Position numbers and translations under genes: made by a program | Assembly: GCF_024347355.1 (NCBI RefSeq) | Contig: NZ_AP025465.1 | Coordinates: forward strand, 682,001 to 746,000 | DNA length: 64,000 nucleotides | Direction: 5' to 3' | Source: Vibrio chagasii | Lineage (GTDB): Bacteria; Pseudomonadota; Gammaproteobacteria; Enterobacterales; Vibrionaceae | Shown: in pieces, positions 8,808-17,196 of the stretch | Layout: the number at the start of each line of letters is the position of its first letter | Position numbering within the stretch: position 1 is the first letter of the stretch | Notes under the pieces: generated by a model | Seen by the model: only the letters and a program-made list of their open reading frames with translations | What the model was told of the DNA's origin: nothing | The model's database searches: none

Positions 8808-10688
8808 ATGAAAAAGATCCCTTTGACTCTAACTCTTTTAAGTTCTCTATTTTTGTCACAATACTCTTTGGCTACAGACACCTCTCACACCACGCAAAAC
8901 CCGAGTTACGAACTTGATGGTAAAGTGGTCTTAGGGCGAACTGAGAATGTGTACTTCTCTGGCGTTCAAGGGCTAAAAGACGTCCCTTTCATGGGTAAAA
9001 TCGACACCGGTGCAGAAACCACTTCGATGCATGCTGAAGATATTCATGTGAGAAGTCTCCATGCCGACTACAAGAACCTCAAAGATGAGGAGTTGATGGC
9101 GGCATTGGTCGAAGAGACTCGGAGCAACAGAGCTCTCCACTACAGTGATTGGGATGGCAGCCACTTTGCAAAGTATCAGGCGATCGTTTCTTTTAAGGTG
9201 CAAAACCCGCGGAATGGAGAGAAAGTAAAGGTTGAGGCCCCTTTAGAGCGTGTCAGTGTTATACGTAGCCGCACTAGCAGTAAGTCTTTGCTTCGTCCGA
9301 CGGTGAAGATGTCCCTGACCATCGCTAATCAAGAACTAAAAACAGACGTTAACCTCACGGATAGAAGCCATTTCTCTGCACCTGTATTAATCGGTAAATC
9401 CTTCCTAGCCGACAACGCGTTGGTGTTCGCTGGCTATGATTATTTGCAAGAGCAAGAGAACGCAACGGTGGTTGGTCGTAAAGAGGTGGTGTCTATTTCG
9501 GGCATGCCAATGAACGCGACCTTCTCTTTAAAGAACCGCTACAGCACCCTACATGCAAAAAATATTGATGTAGACAAAAAACACAGCGAAGTCACGTTTG
9601 ATATCGTCGGTAACACTGGCAAGCAAAAAGAGGTGACATTACCGTTAGTTCGTATGCTAAGTGTGAGCGGAAATCAGAGGCCTCTTGTGTATGTACCAGT
9701 TCAACTCGATGAGAGTACCACTAAAGATGTGCTTGTTTATTTGAGCGAGCATTCAGGCGGTACTTCTCAGTTAAAGGTGGGGACGAATACCGCCAGCGAA
9801 TTCTTTATGATTGATACCAATGCTGAGAATTTGCTCTCACAAGGTTCATCGAGTTTTAGCAATGTGGTTGAAGCGGGTTCCCCAATGATTATCTCACCGG
9901 AAGAGGACATCACACTTGATGGGTTCTCGCTAAAGGCTGTGGCTTCTTTTACTGTAAACACGCCTCTATTGAAGGTGGACAGCTTTGAGATTGTCGGCAA
10001 GGGTAAAGATGAATCGGTTGAGTTTTACCTAACTGACGCGAGTGGTGAACAACAGAAGGTCACAAAACCAATCATTAAAAAGCTCAAGGTGGGAGATGAT
10101 ACTCGCCCAGTAGTGAGTGGTGAGTTCTTGGCTTCTGGCAAGGTTCGCACACAAAAGTTTGCCATCGATGTTTTGGACAGTGATGAAAAACAACCTTATT
10201 TCATTCTAGGTAAGAAAATGGCGAAAGAGGGTGTTTACGTAAACACGCGCTCTGACTATCTACTAAAAGCAGAGCCTCTGTTTAAAGTGGGGCACATTGA
10301 AGTGGTCGAAGTGCACGGCATGACATTCCCTGCCAAGCTAGACACAGGTGCTGATGTGAGCTCTATGAACGCGGTGAACATCAAGCGATTTAAGAAAGAT
10401 GGCCAAGACATGGTGACCTTTACTTATCAAAATAACCAAGGAGATAAGCAAGAGTTCACCAAGCCAGTTATTGATGTGATGCGAATTAAAGCGAAGAAAG
10501 GCGAGAAGGTGAATATTCGCCCTGTCGTAGAAATGAAAGTGAAGCTAGGCGACCTAGAAAAAGAGGTGAGAGTGAACCTTCAAGACCGTTCACGCTTTGA
10601 ATACAGCATGATTCTAGGTAAGAACTTCCTGAAGTACGGCGCGGTAGTAAGTAGTGATGAAGATTACGTACTAGGGAAAATGGAGTAA
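8808..10688 (+). CDS. Four-repeat retropepsin-like (RimK-adjacent Zn_protease/RimB family) secreted protein
   Basis: This 626-residue protein has a signal peptide (residues 1-22) and is built from about four copies of the retropepsin-like aspartic peptidase domain of the 'putative ATP-dependent zinc protease' family. Each repeat has a D-T-G region, a Y/F-K-V substrate-wall segment, and an R(P)xV...VNLxDRS-F---LxGKxFL closing block. Repeat 1 has an intact catalytic triplet, KIDTGAETTS (D66-G68). Repeat 4 has KLDTGADVSS (D512-G514). The equivalents in repeats 2 (near residue 239, FSLKNR) and 3 (near residue 325-350, FTVNTP) have lost the D-T-G. Retropepsins act as dimers of two D-T-G lobes, so repeats 1 and 4 could pair within one chain. 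Substrate is unknown; most family members have a single domain of about 150-180 residues. Confidence 0.75.
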   Translation: MKKIPLTLTLLSSLFLSQYSLATDTSHTTQNPSYELDGKVVLGRTENVYFSGVQGLKDVPFMGKIDTGAETTSMHAEDIHVRSLHADYKNLKDEELMAALVEETRSNRALHYSDWDGSHFAKYQAIVSFKVQNPRNGEKVKVEAPLERVSVIRSRTSSKSLLRPTVKMSLTIANQELKTDVNLTDRSHFSAPVLIGKSFLADNALVFAGYDYLQEQENATVVGRKEVVSISGMPMNATFSLKNRYSTLHAKNIDVDKKHSEVTFDIVGNTGKQKEVTLPLVRMLSVSGNQRPLVYVPVQLDESTTKDVLVYLSEHSGGTSQLKVGTNTASEFFMIDTNAENLLSQGSSSFSNVVEAGSPMIISPEEDITLDGFSLKAVASFTVNTPLLKVDSFEIVGKGKDESVEFYLTDASGEQQKVTKPIIKKLKVGDDTRPVVSGEFLASGKVRTQKFAIDVLDSDEKQPYFILGKKMAKEGVYVNTRSDYLLKAEPLFKVGHIEVVEVHGMTFPAKLDTGADVSSMNAVNIKRFKKDGQDMVTFTYQNNQGDKQEFTKPVIDVMRIKAKKGEKVNIRPVVEMKVKLGDLEKEVRVNLQDRSRFEYSMILGKNFLKYGAVVSSDEDYVLGKME

Positions 10689-10729
10689 CGTCTTAACTTA
10701 CTAAAAGCGAAATAGAGCAGTTCTAAACG

Positions 10730-10764
10730 GCCACACATTTCAGTAAAGGGATGTGTGGCTTTTT
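10730..10764 (+). terminator. Rho-independent terminator after the retropepsin gene
   Basis: The perfect stem GCCACACAT / ATGTGTGGC with a 12-base loop is followed by TTTTTG. It separates the left-hand genes from the T3SS region. Confidence 0.85.
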
Positions 10765-10795
10765 GTTATGTGGTGACTTGTTGGGTGTTTTGTAT

Positions 10796-11095
10796 CTAAC
10801 TCGTTGCTCTGTTAGTTGAGATAACTTGAACCTTTCTATTCAACAACTCTTGAGTGGAACTAAAATTCTTTTCGAAGCTTAAAATCGAGTTAGAAAGTTC
10901 AGTATTGGCAAAAGTCGAGAGCATCTCGCTTAATTCAAGCTTTGAGCCCGTGCGGTTTTGTTCTCTCTCATTAGGGTTTATCAGCACCACAGTTCTGCCC
11001 AGAAAGTCTCCCTTTTTTCCTGACTCATTCTCGCGACTGTTCTCGATCCAATTTATCGACGAGTGATTTGGTATTGGTTGGATGCTATTGGACAT
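10796..11095 (-). CDS. exsE: Probable ExsE, secreted T3SS regulatory protein
   Basis: This small polar protein (99 residues, no signal peptide, no membrane segment, Ser/Asn-rich N-terminus typical of T3SS substrates) lies 7 bases downstream of exsC. In Pseudomonas and V. parahaemolyticus, ExsE binds ExsC inside the cell and is exported when the T3SS is active, which frees ExsC to capture ExsD. The assignment rests mainly on position, size and composition, since ExsE proteins diverge quickly. The alternative is an unrelated secreted substrate of the ExsC-like chaperone. Confidence 0.55.
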   Translation of the reverse strand: MSNSIQPIPNHSSINWIENSRENESGKKGDFLGRTVVLINPNEREQNRTGSKLELSEMLSTFANTELSNSILSFEKNFSSTQELLNRKVQVISTNRATS

Positions 11096-11102
11096 AGATT
11101 AC

Positions 11103-11549
11103 TTAGACTCTTAAATCCGAGCTTTGAAACTTAGATGGCAAAGCTTCCATGGTTACATGGGCCGATAACAAGTCTTCCCAAGATTCACTTTGTGTAAGTA
11201 TTTCAGCTAATGAATCTTCAAACAGCTCATAATCGAGTGACTCTGCTTGAAGCAGTCTATTCAAACATAGCTTGTGCCTGTGGTTATCTAAACTAAAAAA
11301 CAGCTGATGTTCAGACCAGTGATAGTTAAATGCGACAAAAGAGCGGTAAAGATCAGGGGTTACAATTTGTAGATCAACGATCTCAGCTTCCAATTGAAGT
11401 GTCCCTGTTGTTGGGTGAAAGATTACATGTACTCTTATGTTGTCATCAAAAGCTAACCCCAACTCGTCTTCGATCAACTCTAATCTCGGTAACCCTATAT
11501 GATGAGCAAATTTAAGTAAAACCTCATCTACGATTTGGCGCGCAGACAT
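11103..11549 (-). CDS. exsC: ExsC, T3SS chaperone and anti-anti-activator
   Basis: This 148-residue acidic protein has the class I (CesT/SycE-like) T3SS chaperone pattern: an N-terminal helix (ARQIVDEVLLKFAHHIGL), alternating strands (NIRVHVIFHPTTGTLQLEAEIVDL), and a C-terminal helix. ExsC binds either ExsE or ExsD. When ExsE is secreted, ExsC sequesters ExsD and releases ExsA. Two ATGs lie 9 bases apart. The second is chosen because AAGGATG sits at the right distance before it, whereas it abuts the first. It is transcribed away from exsB, from an ExsA-type promoter, and shares an operon with exsE. Confidence 0.75.
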   Translation of the reverse strand: MSARQIVDEVLLKFAHHIGLPRLELIEDELGLAFDDNIRVHVIFHPTTGTLQLEAEIVDLQIVTPDLYRSFVAFNYHWSEHQLFFSLDNHRHKLCLNRLLQAESLDYELFEDSLAEILTQSESWEDLLSAHVTMEALPSKFQSSDLRV

Positions 11550-11579
11550 AGAAGTCATCCTTTTTTTTATTTAAGCTTG

Positions 11580-11630
11580 AAGTTATGGCAAGTGTGTTTC
11601 GTTGTTTATCAATATTAGTTGGATTTTTTT
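11580..11630 (-). promoter_or_regulatory. ExsA-type promoter of exsC-exsE
   Basis: On the minus strand an A-tract box AAAAAAATCCAAC (11618-11630) is followed after five bases by TTGATA (11607-11612) and, after exactly 21 more, by a weak -10 TAACTT (11580-11585). This matches the layout of the other T3SS promoters here. The -10 is the poorest of the set. Confidence 0.55.
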
Positions 11631-11903
11631 ATATAAACGTTTTTATTGATGAACTAGGGATTATTAGCTGTGTTTCTTATAACAAAGTTTAATATAGTTA
11701 GTGTTTGTATAATGAACGACTTTATATTTGGAACTAACATCAAGATTTTTATCAAACTGAATTCAATGTATTTAATTGTGATTCTTATTTTTGAGACTCG
11801 TGATTATAATAATTAAAAGAAATACCTATTGATCTTTGATGCATTTTTATAGAACAATCAAGATTGTTATTTTTATTAAAAAGATAAGTTGATTGAGCAT
11901 ACA

Positions 11904-12311
11904 GTGAAGGTAAATACGTCTTTTTTATTACTAAGTATATTTCTTTTGAGCGCTTGTACTCACACAGGCCATTTAGGAAGTATGTTCAAAAGCGACTCTC
12001 AGGCAGCATTGTACGGATGGGTGTCTTTTGATGAGTATGTTGCTCCTGTAAATACTTTGATTGATGTCGATGTGTGCCAAGTGGTTGATGAGCAGTGCAT
12101 TAGTGTTGCAAGGCAAACTTATCATGGAGTTCAGCTACCTGTGCAATACTCTTTTGTTCTAGCGCCGATACAAGCAGGTGAGGGGAAAATGAAGATCCGT
12201 GCTGTGTTACATTCTCAAGGAGAAATCATAGCTATTAAAGAAGAGGGCTATATGTTTACGCGAGGAAGATTCCATCAGAATTTAAAACTAAAAGTCTACA
12301 ATAATGAGTAA
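11904..12311 (+). CDS. exsB: ExsB, YscW-like pilotin lipoprotein
   Basis: This short lipoprotein (about 135 residues) has a hydrophobic signal and lipobox LLSAC, followed by a small beta-rich domain (ALYGWVSFDEY...LIDVDVCQVVD). YscW/ExsB pilotins bind the secretin and guide it to the outer membrane. The position between exsC and exsA is the normal place for exsB. The start is uncertain: a GTG gives the clean lipoprotein signal, while a TTG five codons upstream is equally possible; neither has a clear Shine-Dalgarno. I see no ExsA-type promoter ahead of it. Confidence 0.7.
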   Translation: MKVNTSFLLLSIFLLSACTHTGHLGSMFKSDSQAALYGWVSFDEYVAPVNTLIDVDVCQVVDEQCISVARQTYHGVQLPVQYSFVLAPIQAGEGKMKIRAVLHSQGEIIAIKEEGYMFTRGRFHQNLKLKVYNNE

Positions 12312-12894
12312 ATTAATCACTTTTATTTTTAAATGTTAATAAAAGTTAACGGTGAGTTAAGCGAAGGAAGGAAGGCTAAACCCTAAATCTTAATTGTAAT
12401 AATAGAATTAAACTGCCTTCTTTATATGAATATCAGTTGCACTTACTGTAAATTTTATGTTTATATTCCACCCTTAAGAAAAATCGGTTCGATAAAAATG
12501 ATTTTAAAAACACGCCATTTTCTTAGGGCTTATAATATAAGTGGTTATACTAAGCACTAGTATTTCAACTTTTTCTAATATAATTTAACTTTTGTTCAAT
12601 TGAGTAGCGCAAGTTACCGTTGAATTTTAGCAAAAGCTTATTAACCTCTCGAGAAAATAAAAATAACATCGAGAGTTCTCTCCAAGATTACGTTTTGCTA
12701 CCACCGGTGGCTTTTGAGCTATTTGTAATTTATTAGGGGAGCATGGTCGTGCTATCGCACCTATGCTCTTTTCTTGCTTCTTTAATTGACATCGTTCTGA
12801 TTGCATATCATGTGTAATTTTTCGTGTTGTTGTAAATCAGGCTTTGGTATTTCTCTGGCTCTGTTAGAGAAATTGGGATTATGAAGGGTAGAAA
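12312..12894. other. 583-base AT-rich leader region upstream of exsA with inverted repeats
   Basis: No ORF is credible here. The right half holds several inverted repeats: CTCTCGA / TCGAGAG around 12646-12676, the palindrome CCACCGGTGG near 12700, and a compound hairpin GAGCAT / ATGCTC (12739-12768) enclosing GTGC / GCAC and followed by TTTTC. The last could terminate or attenuate transcription before exsA. A TATAAT lies at 12531-12536. The region may be a long 5' leader of exsA or encode a small RNA; neither is shown. Confidence 0.45.
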
Positions 12895-13755
12895 ATGGAT
12901 GTGTTAGGCCAGCTAAATACAGAAAGGGTCAACTCGCTATCGCGAAAAGTCCATAGTACTTGTTACTATGAAAAATACGATGAAGTTTTTCATTCTCGCC
13001 AGTCTCATATTGTAGTCGTTCACAATGGGCAATTGAGAGTTCAAACGGGTGACTGTACGCTCGATGTTGCCGCTGGTTGTGGGGTTTACCTTTCTCAAGG
13101 GGATTACTTGCTCGAATATACTCCATCAGATGGCCACTATATGGCATCAATGGTTGAATTTGACAACGAACTGGTCAGCCAATTTTTGCAAAAGCATAGT
13201 GAATTACTTATGTCGCTGCCAAAAGTTGAGAGCATTCAGTCTGGGTTGTTTCCATTCACTTTGAACATATTGGTAGATCAAGCGTTATCAGGAATTAAGG
13301 CGTTAGAGGAGCAGTCTTATCCTGATACTATTATGCGCTTAAAGTACGAGGAAATACTGATCCTACTGCTTCATGGTGATAAAGGAGAAAACCTATATGC
13401 ATTATTATCACAACTGACTAACAAAACCTCAGACCGACTGCGTCGTTTTATGGAGGTCCATTACCTGAAAGAGTGGAAACTAACGGATTATGCTCAAGAG
13501 TTTGGTGCGAGCTTAACGACGTTTAAAGAGCTTTTTAATGAGCATTATGGCGTATCTCCTAGAGCGTGGATCAGTGAGCGTCGCTTGCTGCATGCTCATA
13601 AGTTATTGCTCACTAGCAAGATGAGTATTGTCGATGTCGCAATGGAAGCGGGTTTTTCAAGCCAATCTTACTTTACGCAAAGTTATCGACGTCGATTTGG
13701 AACGACACCAAGCCGTGTGCGTTCTGGGGAAGAACAAGTGCCTATTGCTAAGTGA
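12895..13755 (+). CDS. exsA: ExsA, AraC-family master activator of the T3SS
   Basis: The 286-residue protein has an N-terminal cupin-like regulatory domain (about 1-165), which in ExsA binds the antiactivator ExsD. The C-terminal AraC DNA-binding domain has two helix-turn-helix units: LTDYAQEFGASLTTFKELFNEHYGVSP and IVDVAMEAGFSSQSYFTQSYRRRFGTTPS. Its location between exsB and exsD and its domain order identify it as the homologue of Pseudomonas ExsA and Yersinia LcrF/VirF. AAGGGTAG lies before the ATG. Its expected targets are the promoters described at exsC, exsD, the effector operons, vscN and vopN. Confidence 0.9.
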   Translation: MDVLGQLNTERVNSLSRKVHSTCYYEKYDEVFHSRQSHIVVVHNGQLRVQTGDCTLDVAAGCGVYLSQGDYLLEYTPSDGHYMASMVEFDNELVSQFLQKHSELLMSLPKVESIQSGLFPFTLNILVDQALSGIKALEEQSYPDTIMRLKYEEILILLLHGDKGENLYALLSQLTNKTSDRLRRFMEVHYLKEWKLTDYAQEFGASLTTFKELFNEHYGVSPRAWISERRLLHAHKLLLTSKMSIVDVAMEAGFSSQSYFTQSYRRRFGTTPSRVRSGEEQVPIAK

Positions 13756-13769
13756 AATGTCTGACGACT

Positions 13770-13820
13770 AAAATTTTCTGACTAATTTTGAAAGGCATTA
13801 ACTGGCGCAAACTCTATAAT
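13770..13820 (+). promoter_or_regulatory. ExsA-type promoter of exsD-vscB-vscL operon
   Basis: Box AAAATTTTCTGAC is followed after five bases by TTGAAA (13788-13793), a spacer of exactly 21 bases, and a perfect -10 TATAAT (13815-13820). The long 21-base spacer is diagnostic of ExsA-dependent promoters in P. aeruginosa. Confidence 0.8.
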
Positions 13821-13898
13821 GATTAGCGTAACAACGAATCAAACTAATACCTCTACTTCCTTCTGGATTGTTCGAAGTAGATGCGGAGAACAACACCG

Positions 13899-14879
13899 AT
13901 GAAAAAGCTGCATTGGCGACGCCGTTCGCTTTTTCCTAATAACATTGTGGCGCAAAGGAAGGTCACTGTCTTGCATAGAGGCACAAGATATGAGGGGCTA
14001 ACCCAATCATCACAAGTGTCCAATGTTGTTAATGTCAATCACCGACAACTTCTAAGTGAAGGAGTTTTGAGTTCTGAGCAATTGTCTTTGCTGCAACGTT
14101 TACTTGACCGTAATGTCGTTGATTGTCTATGTGCTAGCCAAGTGGTCAAAATCTATCAAAGGTTTGGTACCTCTCTAGACCGATTCGCAATGCGCCTCTT
14201 TCTCGAAGTGGGTGGGCAATTGAGTGATAGTCATGTGTTGAGCTCTTTTGAGCAAAGGCTGGATTATATTAATGGTCGATTGGGGTTCCGTTTCAATTTG
14301 GCATTCCCCAAAACGCTGATTCTTTCCATGTATTTAGCCATTAATGAATGGGTTAACCGAAAGACAGATCAGACGATACTGCATGACACCATTAAACTTG
14401 AACAACTTATCAATCAACTGGGTATTCAGAAAGAGTATTGGTTGAGACTGTCGGCGGAAGAGAACAGTGCAATTTTCGCAGATCAGCAGTTATCGCTGAT
14501 TCAGAGGCAGCAGAGTGAGCTGTATGAACAGCTTGATGTTCTTAATGAACAACAAAATCAGGTCGTGGAATCCCACCGAACTACCGTAGAAGAGTGGAAG
14601 CCAACGCTGGAAAAACTAAAGGGCCTATCTCAGCACGGCAAAACATCAGATAAGTTTATCTCTGAATGGAAAGGCTGGTGTGCTGAAGCCCGAGTTCAAG
14701 CACCTGAGCTTAAAGACGTTTGGGATGCTTGTGACCATGTTTACAGCGATTTGAATGCGGTTGCGAAGATTTGGCAGTGGTTTCAAGACATGCATACCGT
14801 GGGGTATGTGGATCACTATTATTTTGATATTCAGAGTAATCAATGCGGTCAAGCGTGTAACCACCTCAGTCAGATTTAA
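13899..14879 (+). CDS. exsD: ExsD, antiactivator of ExsA
   Basis: A 326-residue cytoplasmic protein rich in Gln, Leu and charged residues, with a helical coiled segment (residues 195-240, QQSELYEQLDVLNEQQNQVV). Position directly between exsA and vscB, and size close to Vibrio and Pseudomonas ExsD, support the call. ExsD binds the ExsA N-terminal domain and blocks activation until ExsC captures it. The first ATG in the frame is six codons upstream, but CGGAG lies about 10 bases before the chosen ATG. It heads the vscB-L operon. Confidence 0.75.
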   Translation: MKKLHWRRRSLFPNNIVAQRKVTVLHRGTRYEGLTQSSQVSNVVNVNHRQLLSEGVLSSEQLSLLQRLLDRNVVDCLCASQVVKIYQRFGTSLDRFAMRLFLEVGGQLSDSHVLSSFEQRLDYINGRLGFRFNLAFPKTLILSMYLAINEWVNRKTDQTILHDTIKLEQLINQLGIQKEYWLRLSAEENSAIFADQQLSLIQRQQSELYEQLDVLNEQQNQVVESHRTTVEEWKPTLEKLKGLSQHGKTSDKFISEWKGWCAEARVQAPELKDVWDACDHVYSDLNAVAKIWQWFQDMHTVGYVDHYYFDIQSNQCGQACNHLSQI

Positions 14880-14891
14880 ATAGAGCTAAAT

Positions 14892-15320
14892 ATGTTAGAT
14901 CAAATGATGAAATCTCTCGCGGTAACGCTGGGGGGTGGGGATTTTATTATCTCAAATAATGGTTCCTACGATATCGAAGTCGACCAGATGCTGCTTAACA
15001 TTCGGCAGCATTCATCATGGGTCTTGTGGGAAACCGTTCTCCCCTTTCAGTTTGAACAGCACCTCGATTTCCAAAAAGAGCAGGCACTCAAGCATTGTAT
15101 GCAGCTCTCTTTGAAGACACTGCGCGATACGAGAAGCACACTGACGGTTAATGATAACGAACAGTTGATTGTGCAAGGAAAGATGAAAATGGAAAGCGCA
15201 ACCACAGAGGTATTGTGCACTCAGCTCTCCCAGCATGTGAATTTGGTCGAGCAGTTAAGTGCTGTGTTAGAGCATCAACGCGTCAATCATACCGTCAGCC
15301 ACAGTATTTGGATTCCATAA
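14892..15320 (+). CDS. vscB: VscB, YscB-like T3SS chaperone
   Basis: A 142-residue protein with CesT-type chaperone features. It sits between exsD and the secretin gene, the place of yscB in Yersinia. YscB pairs with SycN to deliver the gatekeeper YopN, so VscB probably works with SycN on VopN. Its stop codon overlaps the vscC start by one base (TAATG), indicating coupled translation. Confidence 0.75.
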   Translation: MLDQMMKSLAVTLGGGDFIISNNGSYDIEVDQMLLNIRQHSSWVLWETVLPFQFEQHLDFQKEQALKHCMQLSLKTLRDTRSTLTVNDNEQLIVQGKMKMESATTEVLCTQLSQHVNLVEQLSAVLEHQRVNHTVSHSIWIP

Positions 15321-17191
15321 TGCTTTCCGTTTTAAAAAGACAACTAAGCCGACTAGTTTGGTCTGTTGCATGTACTTTGAGTGTGTTCGCGGTATTGCCT
15401 TTACACGCATCAGAGTTGGATTGGCCTGACCAGCCGTTTCGTTACTATGCGGACAACGATTCTTTAAAAGAACTATTGAATAACTTTGGCGCTAACTATC
15501 GCGTTTCTGTGTCGGTCAGTGACAAGGTCAATGATCGAGTTAGTGGCCGATTTACTCCAGAAGACCCAGCCGAGTTTCTCGACTACCTAGCACAGGTCTA
15601 CAACATGATGTGGTATTTCGATGGCGCGGTGTTGCATGTGTACAAAGCGACGGAAACCCGTTCACGACTGCTACAGCTTGAACTTCTGACGGCCCGTGAA
15701 CTGCGCAGTACTCTGATATCGACAGGGATTTGGGACTCTCGCTATGGTTGGCGTGCGGCAGAGAACAAAGGGTTGGTTTATTTAGCTGGCCCACCTAGAT
15801 ACGTTGATTTGGTTGTGCAAACAGCCGAAGCGCTGGAAAGCCGGTTGGTTCAAAAGTCGAACTCTACTGATGAGCTGTTTGTTGAAATTATTCCTTTGAA
15901 ATATGCCTCGGCGACAGATAGAGAAATTACTTATCGCGATCAAGGGGTCACGGTGCCGGGCGTAGCTTCAGTATTGAGCAGAGTCTTGTCGGGTGTTCAA
16001 ACTAAGATAAAGGCGACTAGAGAGGGTGAAGAAACGGATATTAATACGGCTGCAATCACGACGAAGAATGTTTCTGTGCATGGCGGCGCATCAGTAGAGG
16101 CTGAGCCTGGATTAAACGCCATTATAGTTCGTGATACACAAGCGCGCTTGCCCTTGTACCGCAAGTTAGTCGCTCAGTTGGATCAGCCACAGTCACGAAT
16201 CGAAGTTGCACTCTCGATTGTTGATATCAGTGCGAACGATTTGAGTCAATTGGGTGTGGATTGGCGAGCGGGTCTTGACGTAGGCAACAACAGCATTCTT
16301 GACATAAAAACCACGGGTGATGTTGATGGTGGCGATGTAACGTTAGGCAGCGGGCAGACTTTCAAATCATTGCTTGATGCGACCAACTTAAATTATCTGT
16401 TGGCTCAAGTTCGCTTATTGGAATCTCAAGGCAGTGCTCAAGTTGTGTCTCGACCTACTTTGCTAACTCAGGAAAACGTGGAGGCAGTCTTGAACAACAG
16501 CAGCACTTTCTACGTTAAGTTGGTCGGTAGAGAAACGGCAGCCCTTGAAGAGGTGACCTACGGTACTTTACTGCGCATCGTTCCACGTATTGTCGGAGAC
16601 CGATTTGTTGAAAGGCCCGAAATCAACCTAAGTTTGCATCTTGAAGACGGTGCTCAAATTCCAGATGGTGGTGTTGATGATGTGCCATCTATTCGCAAGA
16701 CAGAGATCAGTACGCTGGCGACGGTTAAGCAAGGACAAAGCCTGTTAATCGGTGGTGTATACCGTGATGAAGTGAGTCATCAGCTGCGGAAAGTCCCTTT
16801 ATTGGGGGACATTCCATACCTTGGTGCCTTGTTTCGAAGTACCACTGATACCACCAGAAGAACGGTGCGCATGTTCATTATTGAGCCGAGAATTGTTGTC
16901 GATGGCATTGGTGACAACGTGCTTATCGGTAATGAGTATGACTTAAGGCCTAAGCTCGGTGCCTTGAATAATATTTCAAATAACAGTGCAGGTCTGAAAT
17001 CCGCACTCGCGCTCTACAGTTGTTCATCTCAAGTACAAGCGGAGCGTTATCAGCAAGACCTGTTGTCACAGGGTAAGTCTTCTGTGCTATCGCAATGCGA
17101 GCTGCCTTCGGGACAAAAAGGATGGCGAGTGCAAATCAAAGAGTGTGATGGCTCAGATAATCATTGCCTTCGACCATTAGAGGAGAATTAG
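15320..17191 (+). CDS. vscC: VscC, outer-membrane secretin (SctC)
   Basis: This 623-residue protein forms the outer-membrane ring. Residues 1-32 are a signal peptide ending LPLHASELDW. N-terminal N-domains (SLKELLNNFGANYRVSVSVS) are followed by the secretin core, which carries AQVVSRPTLLTQEN and the signature VPLLGDIPYLGALFRSTT...VRMFIIEPRIV. A C-terminal extension of about 70 residues after the core is the likely pilotin (ExsB) contact site. The chosen start overlaps the vscB stop; the frame is open upstream without a sensible signal. Confidence 0.92.
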   Translation: MLSVLKRQLSRLVWSVACTLSVFAVLPLHASELDWPDQPFRYYADNDSLKELLNNFGANYRVSVSVSDKVNDRVSGRFTPEDPAEFLDYLAQVYNMMWYFDGAVLHVYKATETRSRLLQLELLTARELRSTLISTGIWDSRYGWRAAENKGLVYLAGPPRYVDLVVQTAEALESRLVQKSNSTDELFVEIIPLKYASATDREITYRDQGVTVPGVASVLSRVLSGVQTKIKATREGEETDINTAAITTKNVSVHGGASVEAEPGLNAIIVRDTQARLPLYRKLVAQLDQPQSRIEVALSIVDISANDLSQLGVDWRAGLDVGNNSILDIKTTGDVDGGDVTLGSGQTFKSLLDATNLNYLLAQVRLLESQGSAQVVSRPTLLTQENVEAVLNNSSTFYVKLVGRETAALEEVTYGTLLRIVPRIVGDRFVERPEINLSLHLEDGAQIPDGGVDDVPSIRKTEISTLATVKQGQSLLIGGVYRDEVSHQLRKVPLLGDIPYLGALFRSTTDTTRRTVRMFIIEPRIVVDGIGDNVLIGNEYDLRPKLGALNNISNNSAGLKSALALYSCSSQVQAERYQQDLLSQGKSSVLSQCELPSGQKGWRVQIKECDGSDNHCLRPLEEN

Positions 17192-17196
17192 CCTCA

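Noticed and set aside
12505..12520. AAAAACACGCC upstream of exsA resembles the vopN box
   Set aside because: The -35 and the 21-base spacer to a -10 do not follow; the nearby TATAAT is only about 15 bases downstream. It does not fit the shared architecture.
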